A DNA stretch of 64,000 nucleotides from Kryptolebias marmoratus (GCF_001649575.2 NC_051431.1:9130798-9194797), one strand, 5' to 3'; positions 11,479 to 27,549 are shown, counted from the first letter of the stretch. A program made the numbers and translations. The notes: a model not told the origin generated them from the letters alone.

Positions 11479-14400
11479 GGCTTTGTTACAAAAAGGTCTG
11501 TGTGTGTGTGTGTGCGCATTGAAGAATAGCAGTCGTGGTTTTAGCAGCAGGACGCTGCGGATGGCAACGCCAGCCTGTCTTTTCAAGTCATCTGGCCTCC
11601 GCTCAGAGGGAAATGTTTCCAATGTTTGGAAACTCAGGCTTCAAGGAAGTAAACTCTAAAAGGCTCTAAAAGTAAACTGTGAAGACGAATCCAAGGAGGA
11701 AGCTGATTTGATCACGTCGGCTGTTTTAATCTCAAAGCCATCGTTTGAAAAGGACAACAGAGTCCCTGAAGTTTCAAACCTGGAAGTTTTAGGGGTTTTC
11801 TGCTCCGACGCACCTGATTCGAACGGTTTAATCACCTCCTCACCAAATCAGCGAGTTCTCCAGAAGCGCGTCCACAAGTCATCCATTTCGACAAGGGGTT
11901 TTAAAGCAGGAACACGTCTGTCTTACCTGTTGTAGACGGCTCTTTGAACCACCGAAGTCTGGAGAAACAGAGTTCGACTCCGAGCTAACGGCTAGCCTGA
12001 GCGGCGCCGAGGCCGAAGTGAGCCGCCGCTGCTGCTGCAGCTGCATCAAAACAACTTCAGTTTTAAACATAGAACAGTAATTCATCTGAGCACTATTAAA
12101 TAAACATCAGTTTTACATTCGACGGTTATTTACGTGGAACTCTGAGCTCAAACAGCGGCGGCAGCGCCTAGCTGTAGCGTTTCCTGTGGAGCACTGGAGC
12201 AGTTCTGTCAGGATTATCCAAATATTTCTGCTGTGCCGACCGTGAAATGAGAAGCTGATGACTGTTTCAAAGTGTTTTTGGACGTTAGCTAAACCCTTTG
12301 ATCTTACCTCGGCCTTAGACTAGTCGTTAGCTCGTCAGTCTGGTCAGATTTAGGCCCTTTCATCACAACTCTGGGTATTATTTGCTTTTGTGAGTCTTAT
12401 CCACACACAGATTCAACCTCACGCTTGCAAACTGTCACTTTGGGCCCTACAGACCAAAACAATGAGGCCATTTTTACTAATTCTTCTGTATTTTTCTCAC
12501 TTTTTCCAGGTTCGTCTCTAACAAACGTTGGGTCGTGTGCTGAAACGGTCGATAACTGAGAGGAAACAGGAAATGGTTTTAAAGAAAAAAAAAAAACGAG
12601 CGACATTTATGTCGTGGAAACCTTTAAGCCTCGCTAAGAAGAACGTTCTTCCTCTGTGTTTGGAGTTGTTGTTAGTGGCAGAGTGTGAGTGATTCAACAT
12701 TTCTGTTAGATTTATACTAACAAAGAAAAATATATTCCAAGTGATGTAGATGGGGCCTTAAACGTTATCTCTTCAAACTGAAGGCAGTTCAAGGAGCTGT
12801 TTACAGCAGGCAAGATATTAAGTGTTCATAACCTACCCACATAACCCTCCTTCAAAATATCTGAACTGTCCCTTTTCATCTGTGTTGAAAGAACAGATTT
12901 CCTAACAAATGGATGGCAAATTAAAGAGAAAAACCTCAAGAAATGAGTCAAGAAACACAACAAGGGCAGATTTTTTATTTTTTTATTTATTTTGCACAGA
13001 TGCATGCTGGGATTGAATGATTAATATTGACTTGTTCCCAACAAACGAACGCTGAAAACGATTTTTCGGAGGATCCGGAGGAGCGTGCAGGAGGATCTCT
13101 GCCGCTCATGAAGACCAGATCACGGTTTCATTACGGCCCAAAGGCAGTTAGAGAAAATTACGCTCGCTAATCTATAAGCACATAATCCTGGACGGGGTGG
13201 CCGGCACGCTTTGGTCTGTTTTGAAAATTACTCGGGTAATCCTTCTAACGTCGTCCCTCCAACCTGAAACAAACGGTCAGGTTGAGCTTTTAGATGTTCC
13301 TAATTTTCCCTCCCAACAGATCATCGGCTGGTTTACAGCGTCTCTCCCCGACCTGAGAGGAAATTGATTCTGCCTGAGTCAAGTCAGGCCCGTCCCTTCT
13401 CGTGTTTACTCTGAATGTTAGTGGTCTATTAGCGTCCAGGGAGTTCGGTGACATCTGCATTTAGATCCGCGGCGAAGAAAACATCAGTAAATGAAGTCTA
13501 AAAATGTGGCCGACTCCACTTTTGACAGGGATCTTGTGCGTCAGCGTGGTTTGCGTGGAAGGGGGAAATAAAAACCTCCCTGCAGAGAGGCTCTTTCTCA
13601 GGTGACTGAGGACATTAATGCAGGACGTGATCAGACTGTCAGCCAGACACATGTACACATTTAATAGCAGGGCTACGTGGCGGAGCGTAAACCTCATTAC
13701 GAAGACGGCTGCACATTTGGGAGTTCGGCTATGCGGGAACGAGAGGCACTGGTCTGCAGAGATGCTCCCGTCGATGGAGGAGGAAGTGTCGTTGAGTGAT
13801 TTTAGGAGTTTGAGAACGTCATTTATCTGCTTATCTGACATGCTGTTGTTAGACAATCTGACACCCCTGCAGCTGCCTTTCCCACATCCCACAAATAACA
13901 GGAGACTGATTGATCTGTCGGGTGATTTTTAGGATTTTTCATGAAGTTGCCGTTGGCCGTGTCTGAACATCCCATCATCTCCTGTCCAACAACAATTGAC
14001 GCAGCGAAATATGTGTGTTTGGGATGATGCTCAGCTACTACCACGCCAAATTTGAGCACAATATATCTAAAACTGACTGAGTTATGGACATTTTTGTGTA
14101 GACTAAGGTCAGTTAGCTGCGGCGGCCATCTTAAATACCTAATCAGCTGTAGACGTCCATCCAAGTCTTATTAAAATCCATCAAGTGGTTCATGAAATGG
14201 TTTGCTGACGAAGTTTTAAACATCGATTTTGTGCAATCGGCTCAGAGTACGACTCAAAGATCAGCAGAAACGTTACTTCCTCTTTAATGCAGGTAAAAAA
14301 AAAATGGCTTCATGTATCGGCTGCTGGCTGCGCTGATAAAATCTCGCTAGTCATTTGGTCACAAATCCTCAGAATTCAGTCAGACTTTCAACAAATTGCC

Positions 14401-15699
14401 TAATTTCAGCTAGTTTTTGACATTTGCAGCCCAGTGAGATACGACTCCATCTTTAGGTAGCCACGGCCCTCATTAGCTTCGTATTTTGAAGCTAACTAAA
14501 AATTCTTCGCACGCTAACGAGCTAAACTAAGACAGACAGACTTGTAACCAACCTGCCTAATATTACTAACATTATATAACACTAACCAAAATATTAATGT
14601 TAATATTGGCAAATTTTAATATGAACTTTGTTTGTGTGAGCGCGTTAGCATGTAGCTTTTAGCGCCGAAAACCTGCTAGCTTGTTTGCGCAAACTGAACT
14701 TCTTTGACGCTTTACTGAATGATGCTGAGCGGCACCTTGACTGTATCTAAAATAAACGACTGGGGAAAAAAAATACATTTTTGATGAGAAAGGATTCCCT
14801 TCCTCTGAGGCGGGTGGAAATAATTGGGAGCGGTGGAAAAGAGAAGACGGGTCGAGCTAACGTTTTTCTCCAAACGGAGCTAAATGACCCTGAAGTCTGA
14901 GTGAACTCACGAGTTGGTTGATTCGTGTTGCCAGGAGAAAGAAAAACCAACTTGTCTGATACAAGATACTCGTTGTGATTTGATGCCTTCCCTGAGCCCG
15001 CTGCATTGTGAGCATACTTGGTTCAGAACGAGGTTTAATGAGCGGGAGAAGCCTTCATCTCACTGTACAGCTCCTGAAACATGACAGCAGAGGGAAATGA
15101 AAGGCTTTTTCTTTTCTTTTTTTTCCCGCCTCATGTCTGCGCCGTCATCTTCTCTACGAGCTGTATGTGTGCTGATCTTATTAGCCGAAGTAGTAGCTAC
15201 AATGTTGGGGTTTTTTTCTTCTTCCTTGGGAGGCTTCAGATACAGTGCGGTGCGTTCAGCTAACAACCCCGCAGGTCCCCGTCAGACTACTACAAGGATA
15301 ATGGTAATCCGGCGCAATTTGGATGGTTTTAGCAGTTCAGAGAGGTTTGACAAATTTCTGCTCTGAGGCGAGTACAGTAGCGTGGATTAGAGTGTCTGTG
15401 GTTCACTCATCCTTTTTGGCACACTGTCAGATAAAGCGTGAGCAGATAGAGCCTCGTACTGAGGCCACATCACAAGTCTACAAATGTACACCGCTGGAGC
15501 ACACAGACATTTTATTATCTTTATGCCAAAATGGAAAAATACTTAATTTATCCCTCGTTCTCTGTTCTTGGTATGCGTACACCAGGCTTCAGCTCAACAT
15601 GGTACCATAAATTAGCTGCACTCGTCTTAACCTGGTCACTGATTTTATAACCGAGACACGTTTAACTAGTAATGTTAATAACCAGAGGTCCACTGATGG

Positions 15700-16410
15700 C
15701 TTTCAAATCTGGTACCAAAACAACCTGGTACTTACAGGCTGTACCGCGTACACCATTGTTCCTTGCTGGTACTTACAGGGTAAGGTACTTGGTACTTACC
15801 TGATACTTACCGGTACATTCCTGGTAATGACCTGGTACTTACAAGGTACATCCCTGGTTCTTACCTGGTTTTTACATGGTACATACCTGGTCCTTACTGG
15901 GTAAAAACCTCAAATGTACCGAGTACTTATCACTTATGTACCAAGTACTTGCCTGATACTTACTGTGTCCATACCTAGTACTAACCTGGTATGTACCTGG
16001 TACTTACTGGGTAAAAAGCTCAAATTTACCGAGTACTTATCAGGTATGTATCAAGTACTTACCTGATACTTACTGTGTCCAAAACCTAGTACAAACCTGG
16101 TACTTATGTGATACATATTTGGTACATATCTGGTTTACTGTGTATGTACCTAGTACCAATCTGGTACGTACATTGTACCCACATGGTACATATCTAGTAC
16201 TTACTTGGTATTTACCTGGAAACTGAGTTGTACATGGTTACATACCAGGCATGTACCTGTCAAATACAGGGTAACAAGTCACTTCATAATACAGCCCGGC
16301 CCCTTTAAGTACTAGGTACACATCTTATAGTATCCTATACATACCTATTACCAAGTAAGTACCTGGAAGGGACCAGTGAAGTAAACTTTTACCAGGTACG
16401 TACTGGTGAC
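15700..16410. repeat. GGTAC-rich tandem repeat (TGGTACTTACC-type words)
   Basis: About 0.7 kb is built from short words such as CCTGGTACTTACC, TGGTACATACC and AAGTACTTACC. The unit is about 10-12 bp and irregular. Because GGTACC is palindromic, both strands read alike. A short related patch (AGTACCACACAGGTA and similar) appears at about 22327-22390 downstream of lim2. Confidence 0.8.
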
Positions 16411-17662
16411 GGGCTGTATTATATATTGTTACTCATCCTAAAACCTATAGTATGTAATATTTCTAATAGTTCTCCTCCAGGGAACTCCAGTCCTCCATAT
16501 TTGGCTTTCCTATCAATAAACTCACTGGTTCCAATAAAGCTTCAATTTGAGTTTCTTTAAATTCAGGAACAGCAGGTTTAGTCTTTGTTGTCTAAAACAC
16601 AGACAGTTGATGGAGGACAGCTTTGTCGGGTGCTCAAAAAGACTCAAAAACACAAATAAGATCTGACACAGGCAGAAGCAAACAGACAAGCTTTGAGCAA
16701 AACTGGATTTTTTAAAGCTCAGCGGATCAATACTCAGCAACAGAAGGAGTCCAGGTTGAAACTAAAACGCTCAGAGGGGCGTTTCATCACATGACGTACC
16801 GACAGGAGCTGGATCGGTTTGCCTGAAGAATAAATGAAAAGCACCATCTAGTGCTGAAACCTGAGAGCAGCAGGGTGAATCCATGAGCTGAGTTTGGTTG
16901 TTTTATTTTTTCTACTCTGCTGTCGGCAAACGGCGAGCAGATTTATTGTGAAATTACCAGAAAAATCATCAAGTTTTTCTCTCATCTCTGCTCCACAATA
17001 AAAGCAGGAGCCGATTAAAGGCCTGCAGCAACAAATCTGTTCAGAAAGATTCATTTCCAAACACCCACCAAAGGGTCACGACTGATTCAGTATTTGTCAG
17101 ATAAATAAAGCTCAAAGAACGATGGAAATCGTCTGTGTTCCTCTCTGTCTTTTTAGCTGAAGATAAGTTTGCGTAGAGATAATTATAATTTGAGGTATTT
17201 ACATAAAAATCCCAGTAAAATAGTTGTTTTTTTAAGTAAAAATAAAAATAACTTTGCTCTTTTGAACAGCATCTAATGAAGCTGGTTTAGAGCTCTTAAT
17301 TAAGGTGCTGGTCTTACTGGTTATTTGATTTTGTTTAATTGAAACAGTTTCTTAACAAACATTTCGTCATCAGGACTTTAATGTGAGCTTATTCTTTGCT
17401 TTCTGACCGAATCAGTTTGACGTCTTTAAGGAGCTCCTAGAAGGGGATTTATTCTCTGTTTTAATGTTTTTGCTCTTCATTGAGTTACTTTGACCTCATG
17501 ACGTCTAAGGCTCCTGCACTGCAGTTTATATCTGTGCTTTGACTTCTGATGTCACCATTTTTAGTTTGTCTGAAACCAGGAAATCATAAATTTATCATAA
17601 ATCTGGTAAAATCTGGTGCATGAGATGCTGGAGATGGACATCTGCTGCTCATTACCTTAAAC

Positions 17663-17935
17663 TGGATGGATGGATGGATGGATGAACAGACAGACGGATT
17701 GATGGATGGATGAGTGGATGAACAGACGGATGGATGGATGGATGGATGGATGNNTGGATTGAATGGATGAGTGGATGAACAGACAGATGGATGGATGGAT
17801 GAATGGATGGATGGATGGATGGATTGATGGATGAGTGGATGAACAGACAGACAGATGGATGGATGGATGGATGATGGATGAACAGACAGATGGATGGATG
17901 GATGGATGGATTGATGGATTGATGGATGGATGGAT
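17663..17935. repeat. (ATGG)n microsatellite with internal assembly gap
   Basis: Tetranucleotide repeats GGAT/ATGG are interrupted by GAACAGACAGA blocks, giving a higher-order pattern. Two unresolved bases at 17753-17754 fall inside it. The reverse-strand frame rich in IHPS is a by-product of the repeat. Confidence 0.95.
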
Positions 17936-18619
17936 ATTTAAACATTAAAAAACAAAACAAGGATTTTTTAAAACCTATTCTCTCTGAAATGAGACAAACT
18001 TTAAAAAGTCTGAAACTGTTTACTTAATAAAGTATTTTGTATCGTCTATACGCCTTCAAACAAGGAAATATTACCCAGATTTATCAGCCAAGACACTTTA
18101 TCTCAGCTCAGAGGCGTTACAACAAAACATTTAGTTTTATTTTCAGGATTTCACACAAACTCAACACTTTTAGCTCTACTGCTCTCTGTTCTGCCAAATG
18201 ATTCATATTCATGGGAAATAACCGTTTGCCTACATTTAATTTCAAATTTATTTATATTTCTTTCATAAATAAGTAATTATTCTGTTTGTAATGAATTAAA
18301 AAGTTCTGGGATGACAACAGAACAACCTAAAAATATGAGATTTAATGAATTCTAGTGCCCATCTTTTGTCATTTTTGTAAATTCTTCATTTGATTTTATG
18401 TAAATAACTCCGGGCACTAGTTGGTTCAGATAAATTCCTGTCAGAGAAAATGTACCCCACACACACATACACACACACACGGTTTGAACCTGCAGAACTG
18501 CGGCTCGGCTTATTGCAGGTCATGTGAGGCGTTTTGAATGGAAAGCCTCGTGTCATCAGTATTACTGAGATGCTGCACAGCGCTTTGACAGGTTTTGTAT
18601 TTTCAGCAGATTCCCTTAA

Positions 18620-18642
<23 letters not shown>
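18620..18642. repeat. (CA)n microsatellite
   Basis: A short CA run followed by an A-rich stretch, in the robo3-lim2 intergenic region. Another CACACA cluster lies at about 18460-18480. Confidence 0.85.
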
Positions 18643-18652
<10 letters not shown>

Positions 18653-19427
18653 GTCATCCTGTGTGATTGGTCGTGGCTCAGCACGCTCCATTGTTGCGGC
18701 GGGTCGTTTGTTCGCTCGGTTTCCTGCACACAAACAAAACTTTCCTGCCATCCTGGGCGATATTGGGCTCCTCTGCGCTTTGGCCACCCGGAACATTGGA
18801 TTCTCTGGCTTTTTTCTAAAGACAAAAAAACCCAAAACAAAATAAAGGTATGTAATATTTGCAAACATGCTGTGGTGCTTGTTTAATATTCTGTTTTATA
18901 AAAATGCAAAAGAAGTTTCTGATTTACTTTATAATTAGGCCTTTTCTTCTCCCTCCCCTCCTTAAAACAAAGACAGAAAATCCTCATTTGTATGAAATAT
19001 TCAAACAATGCACCATAGTTTTATGGATGCATCACTGAATCGAGCTGGAAGAATATTCTTGAGCTCATTTTACAGCCCGTTTAGCACGCCTCGCTTCCAA
19101 TTCCTGACCTATTTAGATATTTTTATTTTATTTTAAATGTTTCCCCGGCACCGGGTGCGTGTAAAAACAGCTCCACCCGGTCGTGTTAAAGGTTAATGAC
19201 TTGTTAGACTAAGCTGTCCGCTCCTCCGTGTTGACAAATGAGTGATGTTTCTCCTGTCGGATGTGTCCAACTCCTGCCTTTTCCCTGAATCCATCTCCAT
19301 GTTGTTTTATTCATACTGCTGTAATTGGTGGAGCAGCTGCAGTCAGATGTGTTCAGGCTCTGACCCGGTGATGGGGTGTGTGTCCCCCCTCATCCTTTCT
19401 TTTTGTGTGTCAGTATATTTTGGCAGG

Positions 19428-22032
19428 ATGTACAGCTTCATGGGAGGTGGGTTGTTCTGCGCCGGAGTGGGGAACATACTCCTGATTGTCTCCACGGCAA
19501 CGGACTACTGGATGCAGTACCGTCACTCCAGCAGCTACATGCACCAGGGCCTGTGGCGGTACTGCGTGCCCGGGAAATGCATGACACACACAGACAGCAT
19601 CGGTAAGACAGTCCTCCGCCGCCGCAGGCAGGGAGATCCTTATTTATTACTTTCTGACAGACGGCCTGTGCCCCTCCACTCCTCACCCCCCACCCCACAC
19701 CGACTGCCACTGAGGTTACTTCCTGCTCTGATTTCGTCTGAAACTTTAACACATCCAAACACTTGAAATGCTGGTCGTGTAATGTTTGTGGCGCTGAGGA
19801 GGCGGACCCAAGCCTGCAGGCGGCAGGTATGAATCCAACAGGTTTAATAAATGAAAACACAGGATTGTGTCTTGCACACAAGGACCAAGAGAAGCAGGAG
19901 TATGAGCGCTGGGCGTGGTGATTACTAAAGGGGAACAGCTGGGGTGATTCCAGATGGCTGACAGGTGTGTGACAGACAGTACAGGCTGAGGGAAAACAAG
20001 GCAAACCTAAAATCACCAGACTAACATTATCTAATGAACTGAAATACACACTTTCGAACTCCAAAACCCCCAAACCCAAACCATGACAGCATGTAGCTGT
20101 CAGCATAAAACGACACTAATGTGATTCAATCATATAATAAAATAAGAGTCTGATTATATTTTTTAATCCTCTAAGGTTCTCCTACATGTTGACGTGGTTA
20201 AAAACATAAACCATATGGGTCAAACTGTAGTAATTCCATCCTCTCAGGGTTCAAAAGGGTTCGAAAGAAATGTCTTTCCAGGCTTTTTTCCAAAAAAATA
20301 ATAAAGTTCAATTTGAAATTAAAGGGAAAGATTCAATTTATACAAATAAACAATTCAGTTCCGTTTATTTATAAAGCACCAATTCACAACAGAAGGGTCA
20401 AATCCAGTTCACGTACAAGTAAAAGTTATCTCTCTAAGAATAGAAGCAGATTGAATCTTCACTTCATCGTGATCCTGAGAAGCACGTTGGGGGGCGAAGG
20501 AACAAGAAACCTCCAGCAGAACCAGAACTCAGGGTGGTTCTGCTCTGAACGGCTGAGAGGACAGGAGAGAGACGAACACAGAACAACTGGACCAGGTGTG
20601 GTTCCTATAGCTTGCTATAGGTTCCTATAGCAAGCTATAGGAACCATACCTTTTTCAGAAAAAAAATAACAGGTTAATGGCAACAATAACTGCAAATAAA
20701 AGACAGCAGCAGAGGGAGGAAATGTGGTCGGTTTGTCCTCCTGCAGTTTGAGCCTATAACAGCAGAACTAAGGGAGAACTCAGAAAACCCAAAACAACCC
20801 TAACTATAGGATTTATCACAAAGGACAGTCTTAAAAGTAGACAGGGTGTCAGTCTGAAGGACAGAAACAGGAAGTTGGTTCAATAAGAGAGGAGCCTGAG
20901 TGCTTAAATCTCTGCCTCCTGTTTTAGGAACTCTAGGAACCACAATTAAACCTGCAGTCTGAGAGCAAAGTGCTCTGCTAGGAAAATATGGAACAATAAG
21001 ATCTGTAATGTAGATTGGCTGTTGAGAGATGTGTGTGTTAAAAGCAGGATTATACTCTGATTGTCACAGGGAGCCAATGGAGGGAAGCTAAAACTGGAGG
21101 AACCTGATCTCTCCATGAGACCTTTTCAGAGAGTTTCTCAGACATCCTGATGTTACAGAACTCCAATAATCCAGCCCAGGAGTGATCGATCCATGCGAAC
21201 AAGCAGGAGACAAATTACACTGGTTATAGTATTTGTGTAATGATTGAGAAATCAGCAACTGGTTTCGAAGCAGACCGAAAATGTCAGTAAATGACAGGCT
21301 GTGATGTAAATTGATCGGCGCCAGATGAGCGTAAATAAGCGTCCTGGTCCTTCTGGGGTTGTTTTGTTCTGTGCTGATGAACCTTATTTTTGAATTGGAC
21401 CTGTATCGTGTTAATAATCTCCTCCATGACAGTAAAGCCTTGAGTTTTGATTTTGGCCGTTGGTTAGCTGGGTGTTGAGTTGACGGGTTCTGATTTAGAC
21501 CCCCGTTCTCTTCCCACCCACCCACCCCACACAGCATACTGGGACGCCACCCGGGCCTTCATGATCCTCTCCCTGTTGGCCTGCTTCCTGGGCATCGTGA
21601 TCGGCATCATGGCCTTCATCCACTACTCCTCCTTCGACGGCTTTGACAAGACGTTCGCCGCCGGGATCCTCTTCTTCGTCTCCTGTAAGCTGCCGACGAG
21701 CGTCCGGCCGCAGAGAAACGGACCTTGGCTCTGACCCCGTTTTTTGTTTCTCCGCAGGCTTCTTCGTGTTGCTGGCGATGGCCGTCTACACCGGTGTGAC
21801 GGTGAACTACTACGGGAAGCGCTATGGCAGCTGGCGGTTCTCCTGGTCCTACATCATGGGCTGGGTGGCGGTGGTGCTCACATTTTTCTCAGGTGCGCCG
21901 AGTCCCCGCCGGACCTCCGCTCGGGCTACGTGCTCCACTTTCCTCAACAACCGTCTTCCCCCCCTCTCAGGTATCTTCTTCATGTGTGCTTACCGGATGC
22001 ACGAATGCCCCAGAAACTCCAACGCTCGCTGA
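19428..22032 (+). CDS. lim2: Lens fibre membrane intrinsic protein MP20 (lim2), complete
   Basis: Lim2/MP20 is a four-transmembrane protein of the PMP22/EMP/claudin superfamily, found at lens fibre cell junctions. Coding exons are 19428-19602, 21535-21684, 21758-21892 and 21971-22032; phases match and the total is 173 codons, the usual family length. The start MYSFMGGGLFCAGVGN and the end YRMHEC plus a short tail are typical. The first extracellular loop holds the superfamily signature GLWRYC (residues 41-46) and a second cysteine at 51. Four hydrophobic helices lie at roughly 4-24, 68-88, 100-120 and 140-160. An acceptor CAG at 19411-19413 just before the ATG suggests a non-coding upstream exon that I could not place. 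The gene ends tail to tail with hspa8. Teleosts carry several lim2 paralogues, so the exact one is not settled. Confidence 0.93.
19785..20090. repeat. Dispersed repeat relic in lim2 intron 1
   Basis: The segment GGAGGCGGACCCAAGCCTGC to ACCATGACAG has the look of a dispersed fish repeat. A segment with similar features (AACAGGTTT-like start, GACAGG and CATGA-CAG end) lies at about 62440-63000. Homology between the two is my impression and has not been aligned. Confidence 0.4.
20325..21200. repeat. Interspersed repeat in lim2 intron 1
   Basis: The start, TTCCGTTTATTTATAAAGC, and phrases such as CTGCAGTCTGAGAGCAAAG and CAGGGAGCCAATGGAGGGAAG are typical of a widespread fish repeat; part of it recurs in reverse at about 28190-28380. 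It contains the perfect hairpin at 20599-20646. I cannot assign the family with confidence. Confidence 0.55.
20599..20646. repeat. Perfect inverted repeat, 23-bp arms and 2-bp spacer
   Basis: The arm 20599-20621 (TGGTTCCTATAGCTTGCTAT plus AGG) is exactly complementary to 20624-20646, separated by TT. It lies inside the interspersed repeat of lim2 intron 1. It would extrude as a long hairpin in DNA or in the lim2 pre-mRNA. Confidence 0.95.
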
Positions 22033-22160
22033 GGCCTGCCCCGAAGTCCTGCGCAGGAACGCGCCGAAGAACGCGCCGCTCCCCTGGACAGCAGAAGGCC
22101 GCGCCCACGCTGCTTTCAACCCACTTTTCTGTAAACAACGGGGATTTCGTGAACGAGCAA

Positions 22161-22166
22161 AATAAA
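22161..22166 (+). promoter_or_regulatory. lim2 polyadenylation signal
   Basis: AATAAA 129 bp after the lim2 stop codon gives a short 3' UTR. No other gene on this strand is near. Confidence 0.7.
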
Positions 22167-23040
22167 CGAGGAAGAACGCGCATCTTGTCTGATTTCTCAC
22201 TCGGCAGTGGAGACCGTCAGGGTTCCATCATGCTCTTTATTAGGAACCTGCAGGAACATCTGTAATCCCACTGCAGATGTTTGCACAGTTACATCACCGC
22301 GCTGTAGGGCCGAGCTCCCTTATGAGAGTACCACAGTATAAGTACCACACAGGTATTCAGCCATGTACCACGCAGGGTACAAATACTAGAAGTGAGCAGT
22401 TTGTTTTTTTATTTCTGCATAATGTTGGATTTATAGATCAGATTAATAAGGCGTGACTTCTGTTCGAGAAAAGGAAACCCTTACTTCACAGTTAAAGTTA
22501 AATAATACACAGTTATAGTTCGGTTTATGGAAGCTTTTAACTCCCAGATATTATAGCTTATGAGTATAAATCAGCTTCTAAAGAGACCAAAGTAACTGAT
22601 CTGTTCAGTTTTCTTTAAACCTTCCATTACTGAGGGTCCCTTCCTTGTGTTATTTTAGGAGGATAAAAACCGTTGAATTTAATTGAATTTTGGGGGAAAA
22701 TGTGTAAAAAGTTTAATTCTGGCCTAAATATTGGCTCCATATTGGGTTGGCCTTAAAATGCAGTTGTGTTTTTTTTAAAAAAAAGGATGTTTCATGATTT
22801 TAGGTTTTTATTCTTTTTAATAAAACAGGGATTATAGTCTGGAAACGGCTTCGTTTTATCCCTCACTGATCAAACTCTATAAGAACCCGATTAATATTCA
22901 GCAGGAACCGATGTGGAGCCTCTTTAATGTCTGAGTTTTCCACAGAGTTGGTCCTAAAACCGTTAAAGTCTAACAGCTGAGATGAGATGTCGCCCAGGAA
23001 TATTTCAAGAAATGAACAAAAGAAACTCAAAGACAAATAG
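22167..23040. other. Intergenic space between convergent lim2 and hspa8
   Basis: AT-rich sequence with a short GTACC-like patch near 22327-22390. No coding sequence is seen. Confidence 0.6.
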
Positions 23041-23045
23041 AATCA

Positions 23046-23051
23046 TTTATT
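23046..23051 (-). promoter_or_regulatory. hspa8 polyadenylation signal
   Basis: TTTATT on the plus strand reads AATAAA on the minus strand, 290 bp after the hspa8 stop codon. Further AATAAA-type words occur in the A/T-rich stretch around 23100-23160, so the exact cleavage site is open. Confidence 0.55.
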
Positions 23052-23340
23052 GGCTTTTTTTTTTAATCGTACTCCAGTGTGCAAGATAAGCAATCTCAAG
23101 AACAGAATAAATAAAATAAACACTGTGCTGAACTGAACTTGTCTTGAAAACAAAAGAATAAATAGAAAAACATGGACGCCAGTATAACTGCCACAGGAAG
23201 TGAAAAAAAAAAAAAGTTGTCAAAGTCGAGAACTGCAGTTAAAGTTTTAAAGTGTTCAGAGAATGTGCCGTGGCAAAAAGGATCCGTTAGAACGATCTTT
23301 CAAAGCAACGTAACGAGAACTTTAAAACACGTTCGCCTGC

Positions 23341-26095
<2,755 letters not shown>

Positions 26096-27549
26096 GGTTC
26101 CTGATGGGAAACATTAATAACCATCGCCGTCAGCCACCTGCGTGGCAGAGAGAGCAACTGGAGCTCTGCAGGCAGCTGCCATTAAAACACGTTTTATCGA
26201 GGCTATTAGCGGAGCCCGAGCTGCTCGAACGAGTGGAAAACAAAAACCCCCGCAGCGCCCGCTTAAGAGCTCCTGATTTAGTCAGCCTGACAACCGCCTT
26301 TGTTGTGAGGACAAACTTCATGGAGACGTGGGGAACGGCTCAACGCGGAGTGCCATTTCGGTCACTCCTCTCACCTCCTGGCTGCTTTTTACCCTTTCTG
26401 GAAATTACCTTGCACTTAAAAACTAATAACAATGACTTCGTAAGGACTTTTTCCAGGTACTTGTGGAAGCTGCAGACCCCGTGTTTACCGTTGCTACAAC
26501 AGCAATGTGGGCATACTGTAACGTAAGCCTCGTTTCAGGCCACATGGGGGATTGTTACTGATCTCTTAGGCAGTGTTTCAAGGCGGTGGAGGTCATGGAA
26601 TATATACAAAACATGACACGACGCAGCTCATTTCTCCAGGGACTGTTTTTAACAATATTAAGTTCTTTCAACAGGAGACAGGAGCAACTAAAGATGTCTA
26701 AATCTTTTCTCTGGAGACGAACTAAAGTAATACAAGGAGCAGGGCTCTTTTCGCATGAACCGAATGAGTCGCCACCTGGTGGCTGGAGAAGAAAATTGCA
26801 CTTTAAAAAAAATTATTTACTTTTGCAACTCAAACATGTGAATTTAAAGTCATATCACATCTCCTGTTTGCGCCAAAGGAGAACTGCTGTGAAAATGAGC
26901 TTTTTTCCTGTTAGTTTCGTCAAACCCTACATAAATTAACTACATGTAAAGCCCCAAAGGATGATAAATATTGAGTTTGGAGTGAAATATTTTTCCAGTC
27001 CACAGAAATCCACATGCATGCTGCAGGTACAAGTCTGTAGAATTAGCCATTTGGTCTCATTTGGACTGCACAACCAAAGAAACGCCGTTTTAACCTAGAA
27101 ATCTCAGCTACAGGTGTAAAAACAAGAAGTTTATTGGATTTTGTGGGCAGATTTGTGAAGCTGCACCCCAGTTGCAGTAAACACGGAGGGTGTGTCTCCT
27201 TCTTGGAGCATCCAGAAACTTCTGGAGGTTTCCTTTTAACTCCAGGCGACTTCATTTTATCATTTAAATAAAAAATAACCTTAACAAAAAAGACATTTTT
27301 CTGGCTTTAGCAACTTTGCGAACATGTTGAAGCTGGCTGAAAGCGTCCTTCTATGTAGCTAAAACTACCTGGGACAAGATAAATGCGTATTAATTAGTTA
27401 AAAACAGGAAAACGACTGACTTTTAAGCAAAAAAAAACCTAACGAATAAAACAACTAAAAGCGAACTCGAACTATTTAACGTAAAATAACGTCGCAGCAG
27501 TTACTTTCGTCTCGCGGTCCTACTCTCCCTTTCAGCTCGCGCTACTCAC

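Larger units (their letters stand above)
8526..19413. other. Intergenic region between robo3 and lim2, no gene identified
   Basis: I found no exon with recognisable homology. A possible terminal robo3 exon around 10815-10950 (serine-rich SSSSSSAPVGR) was considered, but its acceptor is weak. An AATAAA at 11473-11478 between two GT microsatellites could serve a 3' UTR. The rest holds poly-T tracts, the GGTAC repeat (15700-16410), the ATGG repeat (17663-17935) and AT-rich sequence. Open frames here look like chance. Confidence 0.6.

Noticed and set aside
17652..17960. Minus-strand frame of 102 codons rich in IHPS
   Set aside because: It is a translation of the ATGG microsatellite and spans unresolved bases.
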